Shown: positions 27,115 to 35,191, numbered from the stretch's first letter. The stretch is DNA of 64,000 nt from Deltaproteobacteria bacterium (GCA_947445035.1 CANFCK010000004.1:211369-275368); one strand, 5' to 3'. Translations and numbers: made by a program. Notes: generated from the letters alone by a model not told the origin.

Positions 27115-27564
27115 TCAGCAGCCGGCGACGTTCGGGAGGTAAACGACGGCGTCCACGTCAAACGCGTTGGGAGTCGGCACGAAGCCCGTCATGGGCTCGA
27201 AGAGAATGGTCGGGTCAAGTTCCATCGCGCAGGTGCCATCGACCGCGAGGATGGTGGGCGTGACCTCGCTGGCGTCCACGACGATTCCGTAGGCGGCGAG
27301 CGCGGAGACGATTTGGGTCGCGGCGCCGTCCGTGCAGGGGGAACATTCGCCCGCTGGATCCGCGTCATCCGGGGTCTGCAACGCGCCGAACCGCATCGAT
27401 TCCCGCACGGAGTTGACCACCAGGGCCTGGCGGAGGAAGAACCAACCGAAGTCCACCAGCCCCAGAAGCATCGTGATCAGCACTGGTAGAACCAGCGCAA
27501 ACTCAACGGCCTGGCTTCCGCGTCGACGGCCACGAAGCGGGGTCTGGCGGGGGGGAGCACGCAT
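27115..27564 (-). CDS. TadE-like pseudopilin
   Basis: A 149-residue protein with the TadE signature: a basic N-terminus (RRRGSQAVEFALVLPVL) with the Glu five residues after the Gly, followed by one hydrophobic helix. TadE proteins are processed by a prepilin peptidase and are minor pseudopilins of Tad/Flp pili. It is followed on the same strand by the TadG-like gene. The C-terminal region contains a Cys pair (CSPC) and an extra Cys near the end. Confidence 0.82.
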   Translation of the reverse strand: MRAPPRQTPLRGRRRGSQAVEFALVLPVLITMLLGLVDFGWFFLRQALVVNSVRESMRFGALQTPDDADPAGECSPCTDGAATQIVSALAAYGIVVDASEVTPTILAVDGTCAMELDPTILFEPMTGFVPTPNAFDVDAVVYLPNVAGC

Positions 27565-27635
27565 GGCGACAGAGGCGTAACAAGCACTCTACCGGCACCG
27601 CCCGTTCAGATCAAGCAGTTTTGGTTTTTTGCGAC

Positions 27636-28511
27636 TTATCGCCGGATCTTGGGGGCAGGGTCCGGAGTGAACCAGAAAACGATCCCGGTCCGCACGTCCC
27701 AGGCGAACATCCAGGAGGGCAGTGTTTCGGCGAGTCCGGGCCAGGCCCACCCGCCGATGTCGAAGAAAAATCCCATCGCCGGCCAAGGACGGGCGTCGAA
27801 GCCAAGGATGGTACGCGAGCCCAAGGTCGGCGCCAGCCTGTCGCCGTAGAGCGCTCCGTGGGCGAACCACAGGGCCGGACCGGCTTTGAACCGCAGCGCC
27901 CAGGCGCCGCCGCCGAGGGGGACGTGCATGCTGCCGAGGAGATCGAGCACCGGTCCTTCGATGACGGCGTCGCCGGCAGAGGTGTCGTACCCAGAGAGCT
28001 CCACGGCGGGGCCGAAAAGCCCCAAGAGCGGTACGTCGACTCCTAGCGAGTAGCCGACGCCGGGAACGAGGGCATCTCCCGAAAAACGGGCGGCGACCTG
28101 GGGGCTCGCGTAGATCGAAACGTGCCCGCGCTCGTTGCGGTCGGCGTAGCGGTGGTACGCCACCCAGGCCGAACGGCGCACCGCGTCGTCTTCGGCGGGC
28201 GTCGCACCCTCCGCCAAGGCCTTGAGGACACCCAACCCATCCAAACGGCTGCCCGTCCGCAAGAGTGCGTACCCGGTGAGCAGCTGCGCCGGCTCGTGGC
28301 GGCCCCCCGCGAGCTCCGTGGCCTGGCGGGCCTCGCGAAGCGCCAGGCGCGCGTCGCCTGACCGCCAGGCAGCCAGCGCGCGAAGGTACGCCTCATCGGC
28401 GTGCGGGTCGCGCACGACAGGCTGGTGGATGGCGGCTGGCGCTGCGGTCGCGTCGCCATCGTCGGCCTCGGCGAGCGACGCCAGGGCGAGGCACAGGAGG
28501 AGTGGCGTCAC
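27636..28511 (-). CDS. Exported protein, N-terminal TPR-like part and beta-barrel-like C-terminus
   Basis: A 291-residue protein with a clear signal peptide (PLLLCLALASLAEA). Residues of about 35-115 are helical and TPR-like (AYLRALAAWRSGDARLALREA). The C-terminal 170 residues have alternating amphipathic strands rich in Phe, Trp and Gly and end near a strand (GIVFWFTPDP), which suggests an outer-membrane beta-barrel or porin-like fold. No named family was recognised. Confidence 0.65.
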   Translation of the reverse strand: MTPLLLCLALASLAEADDGDATAAPAAIHQPVVRDPHADEAYLRALAAWRSGDARLALREARQATELAGGRHEPAQLLTGYALLRTGSRLDGLGVLKALAEGATPAEDDAVRRSAWVAYHRYADRNERGHVSIYASPQVAARFSGDALVPGVGYSLGVDVPLLGLFGPAVELSGYDTSAGDAVIEGPVLDLLGSMHVPLGGGAWALRFKAGPALWFAHGALYGDRLAPTLGSRTILGFDARPWPAMGFFFDIGGWAWPGLAETLPSWMFAWDVRTGIVFWFTPDPAPKIRR

Positions 28512-28580
28512 GTTTTTACGTTAGCCGGTGCCGATCGCCCTGTCCCGTGGCATAGTGGTTGGGGGCCGGAAGGAGTGCAA

Positions 28581-30512
28581 ATGCGCCAGACGTTGCTTTT
28601 TTCCCCGCTGATTCTTGCGTGCGCGTGCTCCGCCGGGCTCAGTGAGGTGACCTTCCCTACCGGTTCCCAGACGGTAATCGCGAGTGCAGACCTGCACTCA
28701 TTGCTGGTCGTGGACAATGCCGGCGGCGCGCTGTCGCGACGCGATATTGACGGAGGCCGCACCACGTCGGTGTCGGTCGGTGCGCTTCCCGAGCGGGTCA
28801 CGCGGGCCGGCTCCAAGATCTACGTGACCGTGCGAGGTGAGCGCGCTCTCGCGGTCCTGACCGACGAGTCCGGTGAGCTGAAGCTTTTGGAGAAGGTCGA
28901 TGTCGGCGCCGAGCCGATCGGCGTCGTCGCCCGTGAAGACGGCACCCGGATATACGTGGCACTCTCGCAGGAGGATGCGGTCGTCGAACTCGATGGCAGC
29001 ACGCTGTCCGAGGTGCGTCGGTGGTCGGTCTCCGGTCAGCCGAGCTGGCTGGCGCTTCACCCTTCGGGCAAGGCCCTCTTCGTGGCCAGCGCCATGGGTG
29101 GCGGGCTGGTGCGCGTGGACCTTGACGCCAGCACCGTGGCCGAGGTCTCCCTCACAGAGCCGGTTGGCGCCGGCTCTTCCGGCGAGGATCGATTCACGCG
29201 CCGCCTCACCGGCGACCTCTGGATCTCGTCGGACGGCGACACGCTTGCCGTTCCCGGCCTTTTCGTCGACAACCTGACCCCGGCCGATGACCCCGCCGAT
29301 GCCGGGATGGGCAGCTCGGGTAGCGGCTACGCCTCCACCAACACCGTGGTCACCAGCCGCTTCAATCCCGGCGTGATGGTGGCCGAGTTGGATGGGTCCG
29401 GCGCCGTCGTGGAGACCCCGCGCGCGGTCTTCCTGGCCGGCTTCGCAGCCGTGGGCGACAACGAGGAGATCGTTCGTAGCTACCCGACCAGCGTCAGCAT
29501 GCCGCCGCGTGGCGATCTCGTGGCGGTGACGATGGAGTCCTCGGCGACGGCTATCGTCCTGTCCCTCAGCACGTTGGCGGCGAACTCGGATTCGGAGAGC
29601 TCGGACACCGGCGGGTTCAGCAGCTCACCACGGGACGACGGGTTCGCCACGGGCGCGGCGGTCTTCGTTTCGATGGATGCCGGTCCCCAGGGCGTGGCCT
29701 TCGTCAGCGACGACCTCGCCTATGTCGACAACTTCCTCGACCACACCCTGCGCGCGCTCGACGTCAACACCGGGCGCGCTCGCGTCAACGTGCTGCTCGC
29801 CAGCTCCGAGGCCGAGCTGTCCGACGTCATGGACGGCGGCGACAGCATCGCAGGCGTCACCACCGCGTTGGACGCAGATGTGGAGGCGGGCCGCAAGCTC
29901 TTCTTCTCGGCGGTCAGCGACAAGATGGCGGCAGACGGGGCGGGCGTGTCCTGCTCCACTTGCCACTTCGACGGCCGCAATGACGGGCTGACCTGGACCT
30001 TCTCTGACTCGGTGCGGCAGACGCCGACGCTCGCCGCAGCGGTCGCGGAAACCGCACCCTACACCTGGACGGCAGGCGTCGATACCGTGGCGGCCGAAGC
30101 CGTCGTGACCAGCCAGGGGCGCATGGGCGGCACCGAGCTCTCCGCTACCGATGCGCTCGATATCCAGGCCTTCATCCTTTCGATTCCAGAAGTCGACGTC
30201 CACCAGAAGGGCGTGATGGACGCCGCCGTGGAACGCGGCCGGCTGCTCTTCGCGAGCGAGGCGGTGGGTTGCGCCAGCTGCCACCCGGCGCCGTTGTACA
30301 CCGACAACGAACACCACGACATCTACGGGCTCACCAAGGTGAACACGCCGTCGCTGGTCGGCATCGCGTCGAGCGCGCCCTACCTCCACAATGGCTCGGC
30401 GGGTGACCTCCGTGACGTTGTCGATGCCGCCCTCAACGGCGAGATGGGCACCACCGGGCAGCTCAACGAGTCGGAGAAAGACGACCTCGTGGCGTTCCTC
30501 GCGACGCTCTAG
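28581..30512 (+). CDS. Lipoprotein with YVTN-type propeller and two-haem cytochrome c domain
   Basis: A 643-residue predicted lipoprotein with an AGGAG six bases upstream of the ATG. Its signal ends in an LAC-A-C lipobox region. The first two-thirds form a YVTN/lactonase-type beta-propeller. The C-terminal third has two c-type haem sites, CSTCH near residue 457 and CASCH near residue 564, with a MauG/di-haem-peroxidase-like context (TPSLVGIASSAPYLHNGS). The likely location is the outer membrane or periplasm, with electron transfer or peroxide chemistry inferred from the family. An SDTGGFSSS linker lies inside the propeller. No cytochrome maturation genes are in the window. Confidence 0.83.
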   Translation: MRQTLLFSPLILACACSAGLSEVTFPTGSQTVIASADLHSLLVVDNAGGALSRRDIDGGRTTSVSVGALPERVTRAGSKIYVTVRGERALAVLTDESGELKLLEKVDVGAEPIGVVAREDGTRIYVALSQEDAVVELDGSTLSEVRRWSVSGQPSWLALHPSGKALFVASAMGGGLVRVDLDASTVAEVSLTEPVGAGSSGEDRFTRRLTGDLWISSDGDTLAVPGLFVDNLTPADDPADAGMGSSGSGYASTNTVVTSRFNPGVMVAELDGSGAVVETPRAVFLAGFAAVGDNEEIVRSYPTSVSMPPRGDLVAVTMESSATAIVLSLSTLAANSDSESSDTGGFSSSPRDDGFATGAAVFVSMDAGPQGVAFVSDDLAYVDNFLDHTLRALDVNTGRARVNVLLASSEAELSDVMDGGDSIAGVTTALDADVEAGRKLFFSAVSDKMAADGAGVSCSTCHFDGRNDGLTWTFSDSVRQTPTLAAAVAETAPYTWTAGVDTVAAEAVVTSQGRMGGTELSATDALDIQAFILSIPEVDVHQKGVMDAAVERGRLLFASEAVGCASCHPAPLYTDNEHHDIYGLTKVNTPSLVGIASSAPYLHNGSAGDLRDVVDAALNGEMGTTGQLNESEKDDLVAFLATL

Positions 30513-30589
30513 GTATGCAGAGGGGGAAGGACCTGAGGGTCTGCCAGCGCCGGAGCCAGCACATCCGTGAGCATCGGCCGGCTTAGCCC

Positions 30590-31071
30590 CAATGCCGGTC
30601 ACTTAGGGCGACGTTGGCGGCGAGCGGTCAGCCTTTAGCCTTCAGCCGTCAGCTTCCGATGGAGAGCCGCCAGCATCTTCTTGACCTCCGTGACGAGGCC
30701 GTGGAGCTGGTCGACCATCGGCGTCGGCAGGTACTCGAGGTCTCGGGCGAGCATCAGGTGGTACTCCACTTCGGACGCAGAACCAGCCGCGATCGATAGG
30801 AATCTGGCGAAGTCGCGCTCGCCATCTCGACCGCAACCCTCCGCGATGTTCGTGGGCACGGACGCCACGGACCGACGCAGTTGCGCCGTCAGGCCGTAGC
30901 GCTCCTCGGTCGGGAAGCTCTTCGTGGCTCGGTACACGTCGAGGGTGAGGCGGTGCGCCTTCTGCCACACCAAGAGGTCCCTGAAGTCCCGCATGCCGCC
31001 TCCGACTTAGCTAATCACTGACGGCTAACGGCTAACGGCTCGGGCTGCGCGGCTTAGGTGACCGGCATTGC
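30590..31071. mobile_element. 482-bp unit carrying an S23 gene, with terminal repeats and target duplication
   Basis: The unit has 13-bp perfect terminal inverted repeats, CAATGCCGGTCAC at 30590-30602 and GTGACCGGCATTG at 31058-31070. It is bracketed by the 9-bp direct repeat GCTTAGCCC at 30581-30589 and 31072-31080. A second, subterminal inverted pair lies inside. On the left it has the TTAGCC/CAGCC-rich segment ending in GCCGTCAG (30630-30651), and on the right CTGACGGCTAACGGCTAACGG and following bases (31018-31040). Terminal repeats plus a target duplication are the marks of transposition. The only gene inside is the four-helix-bundle (S23-type) gene, with no transposase, so the unit is non-autonomous or uses an unknown mechanism. 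Confidence 0.7.
30635..30994 (-). CDS. Four-helix-bundle protein, S23 / 23S rRNA intervening-sequence family
   Basis: A 119-residue all-helical protein with the family's N-terminal block (FRDLLVWQKAHRLTLDVYRAT) and the SVASVPTNIAEGCGR motif. Relatives are encoded in intervening sequences inserted into 23S rRNA of Leptospira, Coxiella and others, and share the fold of diversity-generating retroelement Avd proteins. Here it is not in an rRNA gene but between two protein genes, inside terminal inverted repeats. The subterminal repeat supplies the last codons and stop. The role of this family is unknown; RNA binding is suspected. Confidence 0.9.
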   Translation of the reverse strand: MRDFRDLLVWQKAHRLTLDVYRATKSFPTEERYGLTAQLRRSVASVPTNIAEGCGRDGERDFARFLSIAAGSASEVEYHLMLARDLEYLPTPMVDQLHGLVTEVKKMLAALHRKLTAEG

Positions 31072-31073
31072 GC

Positions 31074-31982
31074 TTAGCCCGTCGGGGCGTCGGTCCCGGC
31101 CACATCTCCGGCCGCGCGCCGCTCCGCCTCTGCGGCAATGGCGTGCTGGTAGACGACCAGGCCCACTGTCAGCACCACAACCTCCCGCAGGACCGGGATC
31201 GGCCCCTGGAGGACCGACCACACGGTCTGGAGCCAGGTTGGCGTCGGAATCAGCGTCGGGAGCACCTCCAGGATCAGCCGCTCTGGCCGCGTCGGGTCCG
31301 CCCCCATCAATGCGGTGCCGAGAGCGCCAAGGTCCAAGCTGGGGCTGACGATCGAGCCCACGATCGCCAGTGTGCCCGTCGCGACGAAGAACCCGAGCAT
31401 CAGGACCGTCGACGCGCCGGCGAGTGACCAACCCGGCTGCGCGCTGCCTGGGCCGCCGACGCGCATCGTGCCGAGGCGACTGCTCCGCCCAAACGCCGCA
31501 AGGCCGCTGTCCGTCTCGTACGCGTCGGCGATTGCGAGGCCGTAGGGCAAAAAGATGATGCAGCCCCCGATGAACCACAGCCCGGTGGCCGCGCTGAAGA
31601 TCACGCTGGAAAGGAGCCAACTGAACTGCAGTCGCCACGCGAGGGTCCGACGCAGTCCCGCTCGGATGTCGACCGGACGACCGGCGGCGAGATCGGCGAT
31701 CACGATGAAGACCAAGACCAGCGCAATGAGCCGCACGATGAGCTGGAGGAGCACCACGATCATTGCACCCAGGGCTACCCCGAGGAGCAGGTTCTCATCG
31801 AGCCCGTAGGGGGTGACCACGTAGCGCAGGACGTCGGGGAGGAAGCGCTGGCCGACCGCTTCGGGGACGGCGCTGAGCCAACCTAGGATAAGCAGCAGCG
31901 GGAGCCACGCCCCCGCCCCAGCGGCCAGCAGTCGGACGGTGGCGCTGAGCGCGGCGAGGGTGGAAGAGGCCGGACCGGTCAT
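31074..31982 (-). CDS. Polytopic membrane protein of unknown function
   Basis: A 302-residue protein with about six hydrophobic segments (for example LLLILGWLSAVPEAV, LALVLFIVIADLAAG-like regions and LSSVIFSAATGLWFIGG). No catalytic motif was seen. The ATG at 31982 begins MTGPASSTL; the frame is open far upstream, but that part is antisense to lipB. The stop falls within the 9-bp direct repeat bordering the S23 unit, so insertion of that unit may have altered the very end of this gene. Confidence 0.65.
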   Translation of the reverse strand: MTGPASSTLAALSATVRLLAAGAGAWLPLLLILGWLSAVPEAVGQRFLPDVLRYVVTPYGLDENLLLGVALGAMIVVLLQLIVRLIALVLVFIVIADLAAGRPVDIRAGLRRTLAWRLQFSWLLSSVIFSAATGLWFIGGCIIFLPYGLAIADAYETDSGLAAFGRSSRLGTMRVGGPGSAQPGWSLAGASTVLMLGFFVATGTLAIVGSIVSPSLDLGALGTALMGADPTRPERLILEVLPTLIPTPTWLQTVWSVLQGPIPVLREVVVLTVGLVVYQHAIAAEAERRAAGDVAGTDAPTG

Positions 31983-32018
31983 CCGTACGACCCTATCTGT
32001 CCCACGATAGGCGGGCGC

Positions 32019-32630
32019 GTGGTTGTGACCTGGCGTGGCACCCTTCCGTATGTTGAGACGCTCGAGGCGCAGCGCCGATACCGTGACGAGGTCATCGCCG
32101 GTCGCGAGCCTGAGGCGCTCTGGCTGCTCGAACACCCGTCGGTCATCACCACTGGTCGGCGAGATGCGGCCGTGGACGGGGTCCGCATTGCCGCAGCCGG
32201 CTACGAACTTGTCGCGACTGAACGTGGCGGACTCGCGACCTGTCACGAGCCGGGTCAGCTTGTCGGATACTGCTTTGTGGATGCCTCCCGGCATGGCATT
32301 CGCAGGGTGGTTGCCGACATCGAGGTCGGCATCGCGACCTGGCTTCGCTCGGTTGGTGTGGAGGCTGGTCCGCGCCAAGGGCATCCCGGTGTGTGGGTCG
32401 GGACCGACAAGCTGTGCGCGGTCGGCTTGCACGTGCGCCGCGGGATCACGATGCATGGGTTCGCGCTGAACCTCGACAACGACCTCGGCGGGTTCGGCCT
32501 CATCACCCCCTGCGGCATCATCGACGGGGGGGTGACCAGCGTCAAACGCCTGCGAGGCAGCGCGCCGATGCCCGGCGAGGCAGCGGCGGGAGTCGGCGAG
32601 GCTGTGGCGTCCGCGCTCGTCTCGCGGTGA
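32019..32630 (+). CDS. lipB: Octanoyl-[acyl carrier protein] transferase LipB
   Basis: This 203-residue enzyme moves octanoate from acyl carrier protein to lipoyl domains. The core motifs are LLEHPSVITTGRR, the active Lys in TDKLCAVGLHVRRG, HGFALNL and the catalytic Cys in LITPCGI. The usual TYHGPGQ loop reads ATCHEPGQ, with Tyr to Cys and Gly to Glu changes. Length is normal. The start is GTG at 32019 (another GTG at 32025) with a weak AGG ribosome-binding site. LipA is not in the window. Confidence 0.9.
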   Translation: MVVTWRGTLPYVETLEAQRRYRDEVIAGREPEALWLLEHPSVITTGRRDAAVDGVRIAAAGYELVATERGGLATCHEPGQLVGYCFVDASRHGIRRVVADIEVGIATWLRSVGVEAGPRQGHPGVWVGTDKLCAVGLHVRRGITMHGFALNLDNDLGGFGLITPCGIIDGGVTSVKRLRGSAPMPGEAAAGVGEAVASALVSR

Positions 32631-32660
32631 TCGCCCCCCGCTGCCCCCCCTCCAAGACGC

Positions 32661-32689
32661 TTGACACCGCCGATTTGAGGTAGTAGATG
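32661..32689 (+). promoter_or_regulatory. Predicted sigma-70-type promoter of tRNA-Val
   Basis: A perfect -35 hexamer TTGACA (32661-32666) is followed after 17 bases by TAGATG (32684-32689). It ends 11 bases before the tRNA. The same -35 lies at a similar distance before tRNA-Pro. Confidence 0.55.
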
Positions 32690-32700
32690 CGGGCGCTCGT

Positions 32701-32775
32701 TGGCACGTAGCTCAGCGGCAGAGCATCGCCCTGACACGGCGAGGGTCGTGGGTTCAAATCCCTCCGTGCCAACCA
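32701..32775 (+). tRNA. tRNA-Val (anticodon GAC)
   Basis: A full cloverleaf is seen. The acceptor stem is TGGCACG/CGTGCCA, the D-stem GCTC/GAGC, the anticodon stem TCGCC/GGCGA with loop CTGACAC (anticodon GAC), the T-loop TTCAAAT, the discriminator A, and CCA is encoded. The T-stem has one mismatch. The gene ends 30 bases before infC. Confidence 0.93.
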
Positions 32776-32805
32776 CCACCCTTCCACCCGTCCAACGGAG
32801 ACTTT

Positions 32806-33363
32806 TTGCGCGGACCCCTACGGCGTGATGCCCTCCAGTCCCCCCCCGAACGAAACGAGCCCCGGGTCAATGAACGGATACGGGTCCCACGCGTGTTGGT
32901 CATCGATGACGCCGGCGAAAAGCTCGGCGAGATGGACACCAGCGAGGCGTTGGCTCTGGCTCGTGAACGTGGGATGGACCTCGTGGAGGTGGCGCCGATG
33001 GCCCGCCCACCGGTCTGCAAGGTCGCTGATTACGGAAAGCTGAAGTACGAACGCAAGAAGCGGGAGGCCGAGGCACGGCGCAACCAGGTCATCGTCGAAA
33101 TCAAAGAGATCAAACTCCGTCCCAAGACGGACGATCACGACTTCGACGTGAAGCTGCGCGCAGTGGAACGGTTCCTGGCTGACGGCGACAAGGTCAAAGT
33201 AACGGTTCGTTTCCGCGGTCGAGAGATCGCTCATCGTGACATCGGGGAAGAACAATGTCGTCATCTTGCTGAACGCCTCGGGGCCGCTGCGATCGTCGAG
33301 CAGGCTCCGCGGATGGATGGCAAGCAGATGTTCATGCTTCTGGCACCCGGCAAGAAAAAGTAG
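32806..33363 (+). CDS. infC: Translation initiation factor IF-3
   Basis: This 185-residue IF-3 keeps the 30S subunit free and checks the start codon. It has an N-terminal domain (ERIRVPRVLVIDDAGEKLG, VEVAPMARPPVCKVADYGK), a Lys-rich linker (YERKKREAEARRNQ) and a C-terminal domain (IKLRPKTDDHDFDVKL, VRFRGREIAHRDIG). The start is TTG with GGAG five bases upstream. Rare start codons are known for infC (AUU in Escherichia coli), where they support autoregulation by IF-3, and the same is plausible here. It heads infC-rpmI-rplT, and thrS is absent upstream. Confidence 0.95.
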   Translation: MRGPLRRDALQSPPERNEPRVNERIRVPRVLVIDDAGEKLGEMDTSEALALARERGMDLVEVAPMARPPVCKVADYGKLKYERKKREAEARRNQVIVEIKEIKLRPKTDDHDFDVKLRAVERFLADGDKVKVTVRFRGREIAHRDIGEEQCRHLAERLGAAAIVEQAPRMDGKQMFMLLAPGKKK

Positions 33364-33371
33364 GAGATTCC

Positions 33372-33569
33372 ATGCCCAAAATGAAGACCAATCGCGCCGC
33401 CGCCAAACGTTTCAGCAAAACCGGCACCGGCAAGATCAAGTACAAGAAGCGCGGCTTGCGTCACTGCTTGGAGCACAAGTCCAAGGACACCAAGCGCGGC
33501 CTCCGCAAGACCGGGTACATCGACGACACCAACCACAAGCAGGTTGCGGCGCTGATCCCGTACAAGTAG
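33372..33569 (+). CDS. rpmI: 50S ribosomal protein L35
   Basis: A 65-residue basic protein of the large subunit, starting MPKMKTNRAAAKRFSKTG as in L35 homologues. A strong ribosome-binding site (AGGAG) precedes the ATG, eight bases after the infC stop. Confidence 0.96.
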   Translation: MPKMKTNRAAAKRFSKTGTGKIKYKKRGLRHCLEHKSKDTKRGLRKTGYIDDTNHKQVAALIPYK

Positions 33570-33639
33570 TCTTTCCTCACCGACCCCGCCGCCACCGCAT
33601 CATTGCTGGGAAGCGGCTTTTCACCCAAGTGGAGTCATC

Positions 33640-33990
33640 ATGGCACGCATCAAACGGGCAGCAATTTCCCGTGTTCGCAAAAACCGCCTCTACAAGCGCG
33701 TAAAGGGCTTCTTCCTCGGCCGGCAGCGTCTGCGCCAGGCGATGGAGCACAGCGACCGCGCCAAGCGTTTCGCATTCGCCGGCCGCAAGCAGAAGAAGCG
33801 TCACTTCCGCGGTCTGTGGATCAGCCGCATCAACGCGGCGCTCGCGCCCAAGGGCATCTCATACAGCCGCTTCATCGACAGCCTGCACAAGTCCAAGGTC
33901 GCCTTGGATCGCAAGATCCTGGCCGACCTGGCGCTCAACGATCCCGCCGGGTTCGACGCGGTCGTCGCCCGTGTGCAGGCCGCGAGCTAG
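33640..33990 (+). CDS. rplT: 50S ribosomal protein L20
   Basis: A 116-residue rRNA-binding protein of the large subunit, starting MARIKRAAISRVRKNRLYKR, with the typical RAGRKQKKR and LWISRINAA blocks. It follows rpmI after 70 bases. L20 often regulates this operon in other bacteria, but no operator structure was identified here. Confidence 0.96.
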   Translation: MARIKRAAISRVRKNRLYKRVKGFFLGRQRLRQAMEHSDRAKRFAFAGRKQKKRHFRGLWISRINAALAPKGISYSRFIDSLHKSKVALDRKILADLALNDPAGFDAVVARVQAAS

Positions 33991-33996
33991 TTCGCG

Positions 33997-34455
33997 ATGA
34001 CGTCGCGACGCCGGCTCCGTTGGCTCGTCCTCGGTCTGGTCGCCTGCGACACGTCCGACGAGACGACGTATGAGCAATACAACGCCGATGGGGACAGTGT
34101 CACCGTCTCCGTAGGCGTGGTAGACTTGCTCCCAGCGGTCACGACGGCGCTGCACAGCTCCACGGGTGAGGTGGAGGTGGGCAGCGCCTCGATCGATCCG
34201 GGGGGCGGCCCGATCGGGTCCACCCACACGGTGCTGGTCAGTTTGATTGCGGACTACGTCGCCGATGTGGACCGGGTCTCGATCCGGACCGACTCGGGGG
34301 ATCGCGGTGAGGACGAGTATGATCTTGAGCCCGACTCGACCGGGACCGGCATTTTCAAGCGTGAGCTGGTCACGGTGGGCGAAGAGGGGGAGACGCGGGA
34401 CGACGTACTCACGTTCCGGTTGTGGACGGCGGTGGAGACCGACAGTGCCGAATGA
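33997..34455 (+). CDS. Small lipoprotein in the place of pheST
   Basis: A 152-residue predicted lipoprotein (ATG at 33997). The signal peptide with lipobox VLGLVAC is followed by an acidic, Thr/Asp-rich stretch (DTSDETTYEQYNADGDS). The rest is a beta-rich domain (TVSVGVVDLLPAV...VLVSLIADYVADVDRVSIRTDS) with no recognised family. It lies six bases after rplT and overlaps the ihfA start. In many related genomes pheS and pheT occupy this position, so a lipoprotein appears to have replaced them here. Confidence 0.68.
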   Translation: MTSRRRLRWLVLGLVACDTSDETTYEQYNADGDSVTVSVGVVDLLPAVTTALHSSTGEVEVGSASIDPGGGPIGSTHTVLVSLIADYVADVDRVSIRTDSGDRGEDEYDLEPDSTGTGIFKRELVTVGEEGETRDDVLTFRLWTAVETDSAE

Positions 34456-34771
34456 ACGCCGCTCGCGCCCTCGGCCTGCCGCCCTCACCAAGGCCGGTCT
34501 GGTGGACGAGCTGCGTGAGGCGACTGGCCTGCCGCGGCAGGACGCCGCCGGCTACGTCGAGGGGCTTTTGGAGTCGCTGAAGGAAGCGCTCGAAGCCGGT
34601 GAGACGATCAAGATCAGTGGCTTCGGCAACTTCGTGGTGCGGGCCAAGCGGGCGCGTCGGGGCCGGAACCCCTCCTCCGGCGAGTCCATCACGCTGCCAG
34701 GACGTCGGGTGCTTACGTTCAAGCCCTCGCGGGTGCTGCGCGACGCCCTGCAAGAGCCCGAGCCTCGGTGA
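34445..34771 (+). CDS. ihfA: Integration host factor alpha-like DNA-bending protein
   Basis: A 108-residue HU/IHF-family protein that bends DNA as a dimer. It shows [36 protein letters not shown] and the arm motif [19 protein letters not shown]. The GTG start at 34445 lies inside the end of the lipoprotein gene (11-base overlap). The context infC...ihfA-merR is conserved in many proteobacteria. Assignment to the alpha rather than beta subunit rests on this context. Confidence 0.85.
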   Translation: MPNERRSRPRPAALTKAGLVDELREATGLPRQDAAGYVEGLLESLKEALEAGETIKISGFGNFVVRAKRARRGRNPSSGESITLPGRRVLTFKPSRVLRDALQEPEPR

Positions 34772-35130
34772 GCGAGGTCCCCGACAAGCTGTTCTTCCGC
34801 ATTGGGGAAGTGGCTGAGCTGGTCGGTGTCGAGCCGCACGTACTCCGCTACTGGGAAACGGAGTTCAAGCTTCGGCCGCAGCGTTCGTCATCGGGGCAGC
34901 GGCTGTACCGGCGGCAAGAGGTTGGCCGCTTCCTCAAGGTGCGTCAGCTGCTGCACCAGGAGGGCTACACCATCGCCGGCGCGCGCAAGGCCATCGCCGA
35001 GCTTGCTTCTGGCGAGGCGCCGGCCCGCCCGCAGGTGGGGGTGGAGATCGAGGCGCTGCGTGACACGCTGCGTCGCGTGCGCAAGCTGCGCGCGGAGATC
35101 GTGGCGCTTTCTGGGGAAGTCCGGGGCTGA
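34768..35130 (+). CDS. MerR-family transcriptional regulator
   Basis: A 120-residue protein with an N-terminal MerR winged-helix DNA-binding domain ([24 protein letters not shown]) and a C-terminal coiled coil of dimerisation type. No metal-binding Cys are visible, so it is not a heavy-metal sensor of the classical sort. Its GTG start overlaps the ihfA stop as GTGA. This ihfA-merR-tRNA-Pro order is a common proteobacterial arrangement. Confidence 0.88.
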   Translation: MSEVPDKLFFRIGEVAELVGVEPHVLRYWETEFKLRPQRSSSGQRLYRRQEVGRFLKVRQLLHQEGYTIAGARKAIAELASGEAPARPQVGVEIEALRDTLRRVRKLRAEIVALSGEVRG

Positions 35131-35154
35131 TCCTTGGCGAGGCCGCCCGGCGGC

Positions 35155-35182
35155 TTGACAAGCGACCCCCGGCGGATAGCTG
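35155..35182 (+). promoter_or_regulatory. Predicted sigma-70-type promoter of tRNA-Pro
   Basis: A TTGACA (35155-35160) is followed after 16 bases by TAGCTG (35177-35182), close before the tRNA at 35192. The pairing with the tRNA-Val promoter suggests a shared form TTGACA-N16/17-TAGnTG. Confidence 0.5.
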
Positions 35183-35191
35183 CGGCCCCGT

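Noticed and set aside
30635..30994. S23 protein as an Avd partner of a diversity-generating retroelement.
   Set aside because: No reverse transcriptase, template repeat or variable repeat is nearby, and the gene sits inside a compact inverted-repeat unit.
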